In this document: positions 38,934 through 49,288 of the stretch, one piece after another
How the letters are laid out: each line of letters starts with the position of its first letter
Position numbering within the stretch: position 1 is the first letter of the stretch
Origin: Photorhabdus namnaonensis
GTDB lineage: Bacteria; Pseudomonadota; Gammaproteobacteria; Enterobacterales; Enterobacteriaceae
Length of the DNA stretch: 64,000 nucleotides
Reading direction: 5' to 3'
Assembly (NCBI RefSeq): GCF_001684335.1
Contig: NZ_LOIC01000061.1
Coordinates: 188,155-252,154 of the forward strand
Made by a program: the position numbers and the translations under genes
Notes under the pieces: generated by a model
What the model was told of the DNA's origin: nothing
The model's input: only the letters and a program-made list of their open reading frames with translations
Databases searched by the model: none

Positions 38934-39926
38934 ATGTCGATAAAATCAGTGAAAGAAAAGTCAGCTAAAGAGAAAAATGAGGACACCTATCCGGGTAATA
39001 GCATGAGTGAAGAAGAGCTGCTTGCGCGTATTGCATGGTTTTACTATCACGATGGCCTGACACAAGGCGACATCGGCGATTTGCTTGGTTTGAGCCGGTT
39101 AAAAGTCTCCAGATTACTGGAGAAAGGGCGGCAATCAGGTGTCATTCGGGTACAAATTAACTCTCGTTATGAGGGGTGTTTGGCGCTGGAAGATACCCTG
39201 CAAAAACATTTCTCTTTGAAACAGGTGCGCGTTTTACCTGCGCTGGCAAATATGAATCTCAATGTCAGATTGGGGATTGGTGCGGCACATTTGCTGATGG
39301 CGTTGATTGAACCGCAGCAATTATTGGCAGTGGGATTTGGTGAAACCACCATGTGCACATTGCAACATCTAAGCGGCTTTATCTCATCGCAACAAATTAG
39401 GTTAGTCACACTATCCGGTGGCGTCGGTCCTTATATGACCGGTATTGGTCAACTGGACGCGGCTTGTTCAATTAGTATTATCCCCGCCCCATTACGTGCT
39501 TCCACCGCTCAGGTTGCTGAAACATTCCGTCAGGAGAGCAGTGTCCGTGATGTTTTGCTGGCGGCTTGCGCGGCGGATATTGCTGTTGTTGGAATTGGTG
39601 CGGTTAATCAGAAACAGCAGGCGACAATTATGCGTTCTGGTTATATCAGTGGTGGTGAACAGCTCATGTTTGGCCGCAAAGGCGCAGTGGGCGATATCCT
39701 TGGCTATTTTATGCGTGCTGATGGTGAACTGGTGGAGGATATGCAGATTCATCAGGAGCTAATTGGTATCTCCATGCCAGAACTAAAAACTATCCCGACA
39801 GTGATTGGCGTCGCGGGAGGGGAAGAGAAAGCGGAAGCCATTATTGCCGCGTTGCATGGTCAATATATCAATGGACTGGTGACGGAAGAACAGACTGCCA
39901 AAGCAATGCTGAATTTGCTGCGCTGA
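38934..39926 (+). CDS. lsrR: Transcriptional repressor LsrR
   Basis: A 330-aa SorC/DeoR-type regulator that represses the lsr operons and is released by phospho-AI-2. The helix-turn-helix lies in [20 protein letters not shown] and [20 protein letters not shown]. The sugar-phosphate binding domain has [15 protein letters not shown] and [20 protein letters not shown] used the ATG at 38934; upstream codons to a TTG at 38844 are open but unlikely. It probably forms a transcript with lsrK. Confidence 0.93.
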   Translation: MSIKSVKEKSAKEKNEDTYPGNSMSEEELLARIAWFYYHDGLTQGDIGDLLGLSRLKVSRLLEKGRQSGVIRVQINSRYEGCLALEDTLQKHFSLKQVRVLPALANMNLNVRLGIGAAHLLMALIEPQQLLAVGFGETTMCTLQHLSGFISSQQIRLVTLSGGVGPYMTGIGQLDAACSISIIPAPLRASTAQVAETFRQESSVRDVLLAACAADIAVVGIGAVNQKQQATIMRSGYISGGEQLMFGRKGAVGDILGYFMRADGELVEDMQIHQELIGISMPELKTIPTVIGVAGGEEKAEAIIAALHGQYINGLVTEEQTAKAMLNLLR

Positions 39927-40030
39927 ACCCTGTATTGACTCTATCCGTGAAATAAGCAGAAAAAATTTGAGGTAAAGCTATAAGTTTAAAAAGTAATAGT
40001 TCAAAAAGTGATTAAATTGAGGATAGCATC

Positions 40031-41623
40031 ATGAATCAACGCCGTAGTGCTAATCCATCGGGAAAATATCTGATGGCGCTTGATGCAGGAACAGGGAGTG
40101 TTCGTGCAGTGATATTTGATCTTGAAGGAAATCAAATCGCCGCAGGGCAGGCTGAATGGATACATCAGCCTGTACCTGATGTACCGGGCTCAATGGAGTT
40201 TGATTTAGCGACGAACTGGCAACTTGCATGCCAGTGTATTCGTCAGGTGCTGAAAACCGCACAATTGCCTGCCAGCGCTATTCAGGGGGTGGCATCCTGT
40301 TCCATGCGGGAAGGCATTGTGCTTTATAACCGCAATGGTGAGCCGATCTGGGCTTGCGCTAATGTGGACGCGCGCTCCAGCCATGAAGTGAGTGAATTGA
40401 AGGCGCTGTATAACAACACCTTTGAATATGATGTGTATCAGTGTTCAGGGCAAACATTAGCCTTGGGAGCGATGCCTCGTCTGTTATGGTTGGCTCATCA
40501 CCGCCCGGATATCTATCGTCAGGCAGCGGCTTTAACCATGATCAGCGACTGGCTGGCAAATATGCTCAGTGGCGAGTTGGCTGTCGATCCCTCCAATGCC
40601 GGTACGACAGGCATGCTGGATCTGGCAAGCCGTGACTGGCGCCCCGATCTACTTGAAATGGCAGGATTGCGCTCTGATATTCTTTCGCCGGTAAAAGAGA
40701 CCGGAACCTTGTTAGGTTACGTCACTGAGAAAGCCGCGGCCCAATGTGGATTGAATGTTGGCACACCGGTCATTATGGGCGGCGGTGATGTACAGCTCGG
40801 TTGTCTTGGCTTAGGTGTTGTCAAACCTGCCCAGACCGCCGTTATCGGTGGCACATTTTGGCAGCAGGTGGTTAATTTACCGGCGCCGGTCACTGACCCG
40901 AATATGAATACACGGATAAATCCTCATGTTATACCTGGCATGGTTCAGGCGGAGTCCATCAGTTTCTTTACTGGCTTAACCATGCGTTGGTTTAGGGACG
41001 CGTTTTGCGCGGAAGAAAAGTTGTTGGCGGAGCGTCTTGGTGTTGATACTTATAACTTACTGGAAGATATGGCGGCCAGAGTCCCGGCAGGCGCTTACGG
41101 TATCATGCCAATTTTCTCTGATGTGATGCGATTTAAAGCCTGGTATCACGCCGCGCCTTCCTTTATTAACCTTTCCATTGATCCTGAGAAATGCAATAAA
41201 GCGACCCTATTTCGTGCGTTGGAAGAGAACGCGGCGATTGTTTCGGCCTGTAATTTGGATCTGATTTCTGCTTTTTCCGCAGTGAAACCGGATTCACTGG
41301 TATTCGCTGGTGGGGGTTCAAAAGGAAAATTATGGAGCCAGATTTTATCTGATGTGACAGGGCTGCCGGTTCGGGTGCCGATGGTTAAAGAATCAACTGC
41401 TTTGGGATGTGCCATTGCCGCCGGAGTGGGGGTTGGGCTTTATGACGCAATGGGGGTTACGGGGGAAAAACTGGTGCGTTGGCAACATGAATATCAGCCA
41501 AATCCTGAACATTATGAAGTGTATCAAAAGGCTAAACAGGATTGGCAGGCGATATATGCTGATCAATTAACGTTAGTCGATCATGGTTTGACAACTTCAT
41601 TATGGAAAGCGCCGGGATTATAG
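40031..41623 (+). CDS. lsrK: Autoinducer-2 kinase LsrK
   Basis: A 530-aa FGGY-family kinase that phosphorylates imported AI-2, trapping it and creating the LsrR ligand. The N-domain begins [19 protein letters not shown] (phosphate-1 motif), with the Asp-containing segment [13 protein letters not shown]. The C-domain has [20 protein letters not shown] and [21 protein letters not shown] precedes the ATG. Length equals that of E. coli LsrK. Confidence 0.95.
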   Translation: MNQRRSANPSGKYLMALDAGTGSVRAVIFDLEGNQIAAGQAEWIHQPVPDVPGSMEFDLATNWQLACQCIRQVLKTAQLPASAIQGVASCSMREGIVLYNRNGEPIWACANVDARSSHEVSELKALYNNTFEYDVYQCSGQTLALGAMPRLLWLAHHRPDIYRQAAALTMISDWLANMLSGELAVDPSNAGTTGMLDLASRDWRPDLLEMAGLRSDILSPVKETGTLLGYVTEKAAAQCGLNVGTPVIMGGGDVQLGCLGLGVVKPAQTAVIGGTFWQQVVNLPAPVTDPNMNTRINPHVIPGMVQAESISFFTGLTMRWFRDAFCAEEKLLAERLGVDTYNLLEDMAARVPAGAYGIMPIFSDVMRFKAWYHAAPSFINLSIDPEKCNKATLFRALEENAAIVSACNLDLISAFSAVKPDSLVFAGGGSKGKLWSQILSDVTGLPVRVPMVKESTALGCAIAAGVGVGLYDAMGVTGEKLVRWQHEYQPNPEHYEVYQKAKQDWQAIYADQLTLVDHGLTTSLWKAPGL

Positions 41624-42004
41624 CTTGCAATGGATTGATCCACCGTATTGCTAGGTGCGCTTGTGCTAATAGGCGACTTGTGCACCGAGTATTTTCTTAA
41701 TGCCTGAAAATATATAATGTCGTGGTAATGGTTTGAGATAACGGTGAATTTACTGATATTCATAGTCTGTCCCGCTTCAATAATACTGTAATGTTGGTCT
41801 GGAATTGAAAGGCACCGGCTGTATTTTTTAATATGGGAATAAATTTAAAAAGAAGAACTTCCGAAAATCTTGGAATAAGCATATCATTCTTAATGAACCA
41901 TTTTTAATTGAGATCCCTGTTGCTTACGACTATAACCTATTAAAACATGTAGCTTGATTCGATGCATGATTTATGGACTTAATATACTTATAGAGTAAAT
42001 TTAT
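41624..42004. other. Intergenic region before the 42-49 kb gene unit
   Basis: About 380 bases without an open frame of note. It is expected to hold the promoter of the nucleotidyltransferase-led unit. I see no clear operator or terminator. Confidence 0.5.
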
Positions 42005-43471
42005 ATGGACGCAAGAACTGACTATTTTATTCAGTCCGCATTAGAAGTTTTTGGAGAGAATCTCCTTGGTATTGCGGAAACTGATTCATATCTCCGCCAG
42101 CCCGATTATTCTTCTCGGTGTGTGAGGCATTTCTACGTGATTTTACCTGATAATTTCGTCACAGGTTGCATTACATCACTAAGATACCTTCAGGCGGAGT
42201 TTTTTGAGTTTACCCTAAATTATCTTACGATTAGTGAGTTGTCATATTATCCGCCTCATTGTATGTGGCAATTTACTAAGAATCCTTGGCTCTTACGGTC
42301 GGAAAAAATAAGTGATGTGGTACTCCCTAGTATCAAAGGAAATCTTGATATATATAGACAAGCAGTTTTTAGCGTTGCTCATATTGCACGTCTTTACTAC
42401 CTCAGAAACTTGACGCCAAAGACTCACGTTTGGGGAGTACGCCAGCTTGGTTGGGCAATGCGTTACGCCGAATTGGGGCTATATCGTTTGCTCGAATCGG
42501 AGGAACTATCCTGTATTCACAAAGATAGTGCGTATGTTTTGAAAGTACCAACAGAAGAGCTTAATTGGCTGATCACTTGCAATATATCCTGGCAAAAATT
42601 CGAAGAAGAGCTTTTGTCCGATATTAATGTTTTCCGTGATGCAGCGGCACGGTTAAGTAAAATTGCGGAGTACTATTCGACATTATTACAGCACTTGTAC
42701 CCGGAGACACGAATTGTTCCAGCACAGGGTAAAGTAGATGATCTTCTTTCATTACAACCGCTTATTGATCAAGTGATTATTCTTTTAAAGCAATTTATTG
42801 GAGATAGATTATTAGCCTTTTATCTCCACGGTAGTGCTGCCCGGGGTGATATGCGAAGTGGTTCAGATATAGACTCTATTGTTATCGTGGATAAAGTCGA
42901 TACAGTTATCCTTGAAGCAATTCGCTCAACACAATCTAGGTTCAAAGATTTATCCATCTCCGTATATAGCGAATCGAATGTTCACCAATATCCTAGTTTC
43001 AGAGCATATGCGCTTATTAATGGAACTAAGCGTGTCTATGGTAATATTGCTTTAGAAATGGGACCGTCATTGAAAAGCGATATATATGGCATTATTAATA
43101 ACTTATTTACTATAAGGCAAATAGCTCGTTCTTATCTGATTTCTGGTACATATGGACATCGGGCACATTATATGCTTGGACTGATGATGAAACTCACCGA
43201 TCATGGTTGCTTACGCCCTTTGCAAATCCTAAAAAGTGGTTTCTATCCAACAAAGAAAACGCAGGTTTTGGAATACTACAGAGACAACGAAATTCTCACC
43301 AACATTATTAAATATACGCAAAACCTAAAAGAATGTGAGAACACGCTAAAGCAAAAATTGCTTATTGGGAGTCGAGTTGAATTAGAAAACTTATTCTATT
43401 CATTACTTGACGCATGTGAAATAGTGGCAGAGAGATTAAATATGGTACAGATTGAGAGATCAATTTTATAG
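42005..43471 (+). CDS. Nucleotidyltransferase-domain protein (MNT/Pol-beta fold)
   Basis: A 488-aa cytosolic protein. The N-terminal 240 residues are aromatic-rich and unassigned. Residues about 250-345 form a nucleotidyltransferase domain: H275-G-S277, then D288-x-D290 (from HGSAARGDMRSGSDIDSI), the metal-binding signature of the Pol-beta superfamily. The C-terminal region is helical, as in kanamycin-type adenylyltransferases. It likely adds an AMP or other nucleotide to a small molecule or protein. The next gene starts 162 bases downstream, so it may be the first gene of the unit or separately expressed. I recognise no named relative. Confidence 0.7.
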   Translation: MDARTDYFIQSALEVFGENLLGIAETDSYLRQPDYSSRCVRHFYVILPDNFVTGCITSLRYLQAEFFEFTLNYLTISELSYYPPHCMWQFTKNPWLLRSEKISDVVLPSIKGNLDIYRQAVFSVAHIARLYYLRNLTPKTHVWGVRQLGWAMRYAELGLYRLLESEELSCIHKDSAYVLKVPTEELNWLITCNISWQKFEEELLSDINVFRDAAARLSKIAEYYSTLLQHLYPETRIVPAQGKVDDLLSLQPLIDQVIILLKQFIGDRLLAFYLHGSAARGDMRSGSDIDSIVIVDKVDTVILEAIRSTQSRFKDLSISVYSESNVHQYPSFRAYALINGTKRVYGNIALEMGPSLKSDIYGIINNLFTIRQIARSYLISGTYGHRAHYMLGLMMKLTDHGCLRPLQILKSGFYPTKKTQVLEYYRDNEILTNIIKYTQNLKECENTLKQKLLIGSRVELENLFYSLLDACEIVAERLNMVQIERSIL

Positions 43472-43633
43472 ACGGAATGACGCTAGTTCTTTTAGCTAAA
43501 CATATTACGATGAGTAAGGTATTGATTCGTATCTAAATATCGTCATTAGCTAGTGCAATAATTTAATTATTGTAATCCTATTTATACCAATGTGTCAGTT
43601 TAATGCACATAATATTATTAAGAGGAATAAAGT

Positions 43634-44845
43634 ATGACGTCCAAAATCTTACAAAAATCAATTAATGAATTTTTTGAAGTAAAACAATTATCAGACCAAA
43701 CTATTCTCAAGCCAAATCGAAAAGTAAAGATGAAGATCCTCGATGAGGGTTTAATGCAAACAGCCATCTGTAGAAGTAATGTAGGACGAATCGATGAAAA
43801 AGAGTTGAAGCTTGAGTACCGGGGCCATAATGTCAGAGAACTGGCAAATAACTATTCTTTTAGTGATGTTGTGTATCTTCTGATTACAGGAAAACTAAAT
43901 TCAGAAGGAAGTGAAGAGTTTTTGGATATGCTCCATAACAATTACCTGTCAGCACTCAAGCATATTGAAAAATTGTCACCAGTAATATTCGATACTACTC
44001 CCACTGATTTCCTTGCAATTGCAGTTCTATCTTCGCAGAATAAATGGCTTTCTGACCATTCTATAAAAACAAAGGACGAACGTTTGATAATTACTGCATC
44101 TATTTTGGCAACAATAGCTGCCGCAATTGCTATATATGTTCAGAAATATGCTACATCCGAACCTGTATTTAGAACTTTTTTCGATACTAAACATCGATTC
44201 TTTGCAAGCTTTTTAGCAACATGTTTTGGCCAACAGTGTGACGATGTAGCAGAAGAAATGTTAAACAAGTTTTTAATTCTTCATGCAGAACATGGACTGA
44301 ATTGCTCAACTGCAACCGTTAGAGCTGTAGCAAGTTCCGGTGCAGATCCATTTAATGCTGTAACTGCGGGTATTTGCGCATTCAGTGGCCCTCTTCATGG
44401 CGGAGCGAGTGAGGAAGTTGGTTTAATGATCGATGATATACATGACAATTCTAAAAATATTAGTACTTTTATTGATGAACTAATAGAAAGAAAGCAACGT
44501 CTTATGGGATTTGGTCATCGAATTTATAAACAACCAGACCCTCGAGCTTCTTACATGAGCGATATTCTTGTCAAACAGAAGGCAAAATTCGATGTTATTT
44601 CTTCCTATGTAAATATTTCGCAGGAACTTGCATCAGAAGTATCGAAAAGGCCGTATTTTTCGCAACGGGGATTATATCCAAATCCGGATTTATTTAATGG
44701 GGTGCTACTTCGTAGGGCTGGTTTCAAGTCGCACATGAATACTGCTCTCCTTTGCTTTAGCCGTACTGCTGGTTGGTTGGCCCATTACTATGACAGTATT
44801 GACAGTAAAGCGCCAATTCTGCGACCACAGGAGCTATATTTATGA
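43634..44845 (+). CDS. Citrate synthase-family enzyme
   Basis: A 403-aa member of the citrate synthase superfamily. All catalytic positions can be placed: H255 in GPLHGGASEE, H295 in MGFGHRIYK and D352 in PNPDLFNG, with spacings 40 and 57 that mirror E. coli GltA (264, 305, 362). H220 in HAEHGLNCST matches the substrate-binding His. It should therefore condense an acyl-CoA with a 2-oxoacid such as oxaloacetate. It is not the housekeeping gltA by context and lies in one unit with an acyl-CoA ligase and an exporter, so a secondary-metabolic role is likely. AGAGGA precedes the ATG. Confidence 0.85.
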   Translation: MTSKILQKSINEFFEVKQLSDQTILKPNRKVKMKILDEGLMQTAICRSNVGRIDEKELKLEYRGHNVRELANNYSFSDVVYLLITGKLNSEGSEEFLDMLHNNYLSALKHIEKLSPVIFDTTPTDFLAIAVLSSQNKWLSDHSIKTKDERLIITASILATIAAAIAIYVQKYATSEPVFRTFFDTKHRFFASFLATCFGQQCDDVAEEMLNKFLILHAEHGLNCSTATVRAVASSGADPFNAVTAGICAFSGPLHGGASEEVGLMIDDIHDNSKNISTFIDELIERKQRLMGFGHRIYKQPDPRASYMSDILVKQKAKFDVISSYVNISQELASEVSKRPYFSQRGLYPNPDLFNGVLLRRAGFKSHMNTALLCFSRTAGWLAHYYDSIDSKAPILRPQELYL

Positions 44846-46215
44846 AAACAAAGCATAAACCAGTACGGAAACTAATCGTATTTGGATGTGGTCCTCATTT
44901 TTTAAATAGATATTTAGATGTTATATTGGAGTACCGCGATACCATTGAGGTTATGCTTATAGTTGACTTGAAATGCCGAGAAATGAAAATTCGTTGTGCA
45001 TTAAATGAGAAAGGATTAAAACCCAGAGCATACTTGTTTCTTGATGAACAATACAGAAATTATCCGGATTCAGATGAAATCTCTAGGTTACTTTCTGCAA
45101 TTCCAGAAGCTCATCAAGCTGATGCTGTTATAGTGAGTACTGAACCAAAAGCTCATAAAGTATATGCTCTATGGGCAGCCGAAAATGGATTGAATGTTTT
45201 CATGGATAAACCAATAACAGCCCCTTATTCATCAAACGCAGAAAATTTAATGATAGATTTCGCAGAACTATTGACTGCTTCGAAAAAAACCGACAGTAGA
45301 TTTGTAGTCAGTTGTGAACGTCGAATGCAATTTGGATATAGATATGTGGAAAAGTTTCTAACTGAATTCATGGGCTTATTCCAAGTACCTATCACATCAA
45401 TGCATGTTCATTTTGGTGGTGGATGGCGGGTTATTCCATCGGAAATGCTCAATTTGGAAAACCATCCACTTAAATACGGTTATGGAGTATTATTTTATTC
45501 TGGGTATCATTATTTAGATCTGGTCGCTCGCTTTGCATTCTACAATAAAAAAATACAGGATATAGACCTCCTGAAACCACATGTCAAAACAATGGTAGTA
45601 CGCCCAAATGCGTTGGCGGAAGCTCTACCATTTACGACTTATTCACATATCCTTAAGAAAGAGGATAAAAGCCAAGATCAAATTGCACATCAATTATCGG
45701 ACTATGGTGAATTAGACTTCTCAGTAATAGGGAATTATGCCAAAGGTATTCAACATCGAATGTTCTTTAGCATGGATCTGATAGAAACAACCTTAACTGG
45801 CAGGATAATGCCGAATAGTATTCCAAGCGATGGACGAATACGACAGGAAATCGTAAATATTCATCTAGGGCACTTCTGCTCAATTAGCATCGTATCGAAT
45901 TCTTTCCGGAAACTGACGGAAGGTAACACGATACCGGAAGATTTCAACATAACTATTGCTACCCATCCAATGTTTACCCGGAGGGGGGAACAAACTGTGT
46001 TACGAATCAACCGCAAAGATCTATCGCAGTTAAATCCAAGCCTCCCTCTATGCGCGGGCTTGAATGTCCACGCAAGAAAAGAGCAGCTTCGCGATTTTTT
46101 AAATGGTGGAGATGCGAACTCAGAGTTATTAACTCACGAAAATTCGGTTGCATTGCTTGCTGCGGTTTATGAACAGGTTTCTAAGACAAACACAGCTCCT
46201 CAATCGCTCAAGTAG
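44842..46215 (+). CDS. Gfo/Idh/MocA-type oxidoreductase
   Basis: A 457-aa protein with the layout of Gfo/Idh/MocA dehydrogenases. The N-terminal Rossmann region has KLIVFGCGPHFLNRYLDVIL (an imperfect glycine motif) and ADAVIVSTEPKAH, followed by NVFMDKPIT, the family's EKP-type cofactor and catalytic motif with Asp for Glu. The C-terminal half has GYGVLFYSGYHYLDLVARF, comparable to the substrate-binding region with its catalytic His. It probably oxidises or reduces a hydroxy/keto group with NAD(P). The start overlaps the citrate synthase stop (4 bases), so they are co-translated. Confidence 0.75.
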   Translation: MKTKHKPVRKLIVFGCGPHFLNRYLDVILEYRDTIEVMLIVDLKCREMKIRCALNEKGLKPRAYLFLDEQYRNYPDSDEISRLLSAIPEAHQADAVIVSTEPKAHKVYALWAAENGLNVFMDKPITAPYSSNAENLMIDFAELLTASKKTDSRFVVSCERRMQFGYRYVEKFLTEFMGLFQVPITSMHVHFGGGWRVIPSEMLNLENHPLKYGYGVLFYSGYHYLDLVARFAFYNKKIQDIDLLKPHVKTMVVRPNALAEALPFTTYSHILKKEDKSQDQIAHQLSDYGELDFSVIGNYAKGIQHRMFFSMDLIETTLTGRIMPNSIPSDGRIRQEIVNIHLGHFCSISIVSNSFRKLTEGNTIPEDFNITIATHPMFTRRGEQTVLRINRKDLSQLNPSLPLCAGLNVHARKEQLRDFLNGGDANSELLTHENSVALLAAVYEQVSKTNTAPQSLK

Positions 46216-46230
46216 AGTAGAGGCCGAATT

Positions 46231-47397
46231 ATGAATGGAAAATTAGATCTGCTACCTTTTACTACATTTGTTCGAGGTTTCCTTTTTTGGGCCGCAGCTA
46301 CTGCGGCCGTGGGTTATATACCTTTGCTTGTAGAAACGACGGGTTTTTCCACAACACAAGCAGCCGTCTTCCTATCGGGAACTGCTATTGGAAGAATGGT
46401 ATTCCAGCCTATCATGGGGCAATTTATCTCGCCTAAAAACTGTTTACAGGTATATATCGGTGCATTAATTGGACTTATGTTTTGTAGCCTCTGTCTATTC
46501 CTTTTTAGCAACCCTGTTAGTTTACTATTGTGTTCCAGGCTGCTGGAAGGGGCTTTTTTTTCAGGATTCATTATCTCTTGGCGAACACAGCTTAATAGAT
46601 TTTCCCAATCTCCGAATTTTGAGTCGGTGAATGATAGCTATGTTATTTCCCAAAATGCCGGGCGTTTAGCAGGTCCAATGGCAGGTGGGATTATCGTTGC
46701 GAAATTTGACCTTTATAGTGTTTTCTTATTCTCAGCAATTCTGTATTCCTTGTGTCTGATAATATTGCCCCAAAAAACTGCAATTACATCTACTGACAAT
46801 CATAGTCGTGAACATATTCGGATAACGTACGCTCAGCTCTTTAGTCGTAATTGGAGACTACTTCTAGTTCACCATCTGGAATTTGTGTGTCTTGGTTTAT
46901 GGTTAGCCTCATGGCCTATCTTTGCTGTATACGCTAGTGGATTCAATCCAACTGAGGTTGGTTATTCGTTTGCTGTTGCGGCTGCGGGAGGTTTTTTGGT
47001 TTTACCACTGCGTAAGTTGTTACGGAAAACAGCTTTAAAGGCACGATTCGTCATCTCTCTTATGCTTTTGTTTTTACAACCGAGCGGCGCTCTTTTGGTA
47101 TCAGCTCATTTAGGTCTTTGGATAATGTTACTATTGGGTGGTCTTGGTAGTACCCTTTATTTCACTGCCTTTCATCAGTTTATATCGAAGACTTATCCTG
47201 TTGAACACATACCTGCAATTTATGGATTCTTAGGCACAAGTACATTTTTAGCTCAAGCCGTCGGCCAAGCTGTAACACCATATGCTCAACAATTTGGTGG
47301 AGTCGATGCACCAATTATTATCGACGCTATATTGCTTCTTATCATGATATCAATCGCTTTTAGAATATATAAAAAAGGGAGTGAGAAATATGACTGA
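46231..47397 (+). CDS. MFS transporter, probable exporter of the unit
   Basis: A 388-aa membrane protein with twelve predicted helices. The loop 2-3 motif of the major facilitator superfamily appears as GRMVFQPIMGQFISPKN, and SRLLEGAFFSGFIISWRTQL lies in helices 4-5. It resembles small-molecule efflux proteins. It starts 15 bases after the oxidoreductase, with GAGG ahead, and its end overlaps the acyl ligase by 8 bases. Export of the product of the neighbouring enzymes is the natural inference. Confidence 0.78.
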   Translation: MNGKLDLLPFTTFVRGFLFWAAATAAVGYIPLLVETTGFSTTQAAVFLSGTAIGRMVFQPIMGQFISPKNCLQVYIGALIGLMFCSLCLFLFSNPVSLLLCSRLLEGAFFSGFIISWRTQLNRFSQSPNFESVNDSYVISQNAGRLAGPMAGGIIVAKFDLYSVFLFSAILYSLCLIILPQKTAITSTDNHSREHIRITYAQLFSRNWRLLLVHHLEFVCLGLWLASWPIFAVYASGFNPTEVGYSFAVAAAGGFLVLPLRKLLRKTALKARFVISLMLLFLQPSGALLVSAHLGLWIMLLLGGLGSTLYFTAFHQFISKTYPVEHIPAIYGFLGTSTFLAQAVGQAVTPYAQQFGGVDAPIIIDAILLLIMISIAFRIYKKGSEKYD

Positions 47398-49000
47398 TTC
47401 TAATTTCTTCTTAAATGAATATGATGGTGTCGCACTTTCACCTATTTCATTTCTAAGACGAGCAGTACTGAGTAACGGAGATGATATTGCGGTAATAGAT
47501 GGAGAATATCGTTGGACTTGGAGCCAATATGCATCTCGGTGCGAAAGGCTTGGAATAGCACTGAAAAAAATTGGCGTTTGTAAAGAAACAGTTGTGTCCG
47601 CGCTTCTACCCAATATACACGAACTTCTTGAATTACATTTTGCAGTTCCAATGGCAGGCGGTATCTTGAATGCGCTCAGTACCCGAACAGACTCAAATAC
47701 TTTAAATTTTATATTTAAGAAACTGAATCCTAAGGTATTGTTCATTGATAGAACCTTAATTTCACTGTTGGATGATGTTTCCCTAGACAAACAAGTAAAG
47801 ATCATCGTTGTTGATGTGGATGGTGTAGTCATTTCAGAATCAATTTCTGACCGAGAATTTATTCAATATGAATCGCTGATAACTACGCATAAATCGGGAG
47901 AGTTGTCTTTTTCTCTACGAGATGAACAAGAGGCGATCAGCATCAATGTAACTTCAGGAACAAGTGGACAACCTAAACTTATTGTCTATTCTCACCGTGG
48001 CGTATTTCTTAATGCCATTTCTAATGTTCTGGATTGGGATATACCAAAACGACCGACATTCTTATGGACGTTACCAATGTTTCACTGTAATGGGTGGTGT
48101 TTTCCGTGGGCTATCACTGCTCGGGGAGGTACACACATCTGTATGCGCAAGTTTGACGCAGAAGAAGCGGTATTGTTAATGCAGAAACATAAGGTAACAC
48201 ACTATTGTGGAGCGCCTATTGTTCATTGCGCATTAGGTACTATTGCGCGGAAACAAGGGCTGCATTTTAAGGAGAAAATTCATGGATTAGTCGCAGGCGC
48301 GCCGCCTACAGAGATGATGTTTTCTCTATTAGACTCCATTGGAATAACAGTAACACAAGTATATGGTATGACTGAGACATATGGGCCTGTCGTTGTATGT
48401 GAAGAAAAGAGCGATTGGGAGGAGCTCCCTAAATCCGCAAGAATATCCAAGAGGATGCGTCAAGGCATTGTCTCAAATTTACAAGGTCAAGTTTGTGTTC
48501 TTGAGGAAAATACGGGACTACAGGTGCCTTTTGATGGCAAGACTGTTGGTGAACTCGTAATTCGTGGAAATATGGTTGCATCTTATTATCCAGATCGACA
48601 TGTGACTCTTGATACAGCAAGTCAATGGCTTTTTACCGGGGATTTGGCTGTCGTTGAAGATGACGGCTATGTCAGAATTATAGATAGGAAGAAAGATATT
48701 ATTATTTCTGGCGGTGAAAATATTTCTAGTCTGGAATTGGAAAATATACTGTCAAACTATCCCGGTGTTTTAGCTGCCGCCGTTGTAGCAAAGCCAGATT
48801 CACATTGGGGTGAAGTACCGTATGCATTTATAGAACTCGAAGAAACTTCATCAGTTACAGAGTATGAACTGAATAATTATGTTTGTACGGTAATAGCGCG
48901 GTATAAGCGCCCTAAAGGATATACTTTTTTAACTTTACCCAGAAACGCAAGTGGAAAAATTGTAAAAGAGCAGTTAAGACAATTGATTAGAAATTCATGA
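47390..49000 (+). CDS. AMP-dependent acyl-CoA synthetase/ligase
   Basis: A 536-aa ANL-family enzyme. The motifs are in order: P-loop NVTSGTSGQPKLIVYSHRG (about 190-210), GMTETYGPVVV, WLFTGDLAVVEDDGYVRIID, RKKDIIISGGENISSLELE, and the catalytic lysine in NASGKIVKEQL near the C-terminus. The pattern fits fatty or short-branched acyl-CoA synthetases rather than NRPS A domains, and no carrier domain follows. ATG at 47390 is chosen over the GTG three codons earlier because GGGAGTGAG stands before it. It is the last gene of the unit and probably supplies an acyl-CoA to the citrate synthase-like enzyme. Confidence 0.83.
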   Translation: MTDSNFFLNEYDGVALSPISFLRRAVLSNGDDIAVIDGEYRWTWSQYASRCERLGIALKKIGVCKETVVSALLPNIHELLELHFAVPMAGGILNALSTRTDSNTLNFIFKKLNPKVLFIDRTLISLLDDVSLDKQVKIIVVDVDGVVISESISDREFIQYESLITTHKSGELSFSLRDEQEAISINVTSGTSGQPKLIVYSHRGVFLNAISNVLDWDIPKRPTFLWTLPMFHCNGWCFPWAITARGGTHICMRKFDAEEAVLLMQKHKVTHYCGAPIVHCALGTIARKQGLHFKEKIHGLVAGAPPTEMMFSLLDSIGITVTQVYGMTETYGPVVVCEEKSDWEELPKSARISKRMRQGIVSNLQGQVCVLEENTGLQVPFDGKTVGELVIRGNMVASYYPDRHVTLDTASQWLFTGDLAVVEDDGYVRIIDRKKDIIISGGENISSLELENILSNYPGVLAAAVVAKPDSHWGEVPYAFIELEETSSVTEYELNNYVCTVIARYKRPKGYTFLTLPRNASGKIVKEQLRQLIRNS

Positions 49001-49288
49001 ATTCTCAAAAGTGGTATAGGTTATTAGATGTTTTCGTCATTATTAATGTGAATTCAGAGGAAAGAAGTTTTAAATTAGAGATGTGGCTGTCAGTCAATGG
49101 AAATGTTTCAGGGAAATGTTATAAATTGAAAATAATAACGTTAATTATATTTTTCATGGTGATAATATGGATGTTAATAGAATTAACGCAGGAAATATTG
49201 ACAATAAATTTTCTTCACCTCTATTATTAAACAGATAATTTATCTTTATAATTAAGAATAATGAGTTTTTTAACATTGGTGATTTAAG

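Noticed and set aside
48997..49230. 77-codon plus-strand frame starting inside the acyl ligase stop (ATGA overlap)
   Set aside because: AT-rich composition, no ribosome site beyond the overlap, and only one hydrophobic stretch with no family pattern; probably a chance frame.
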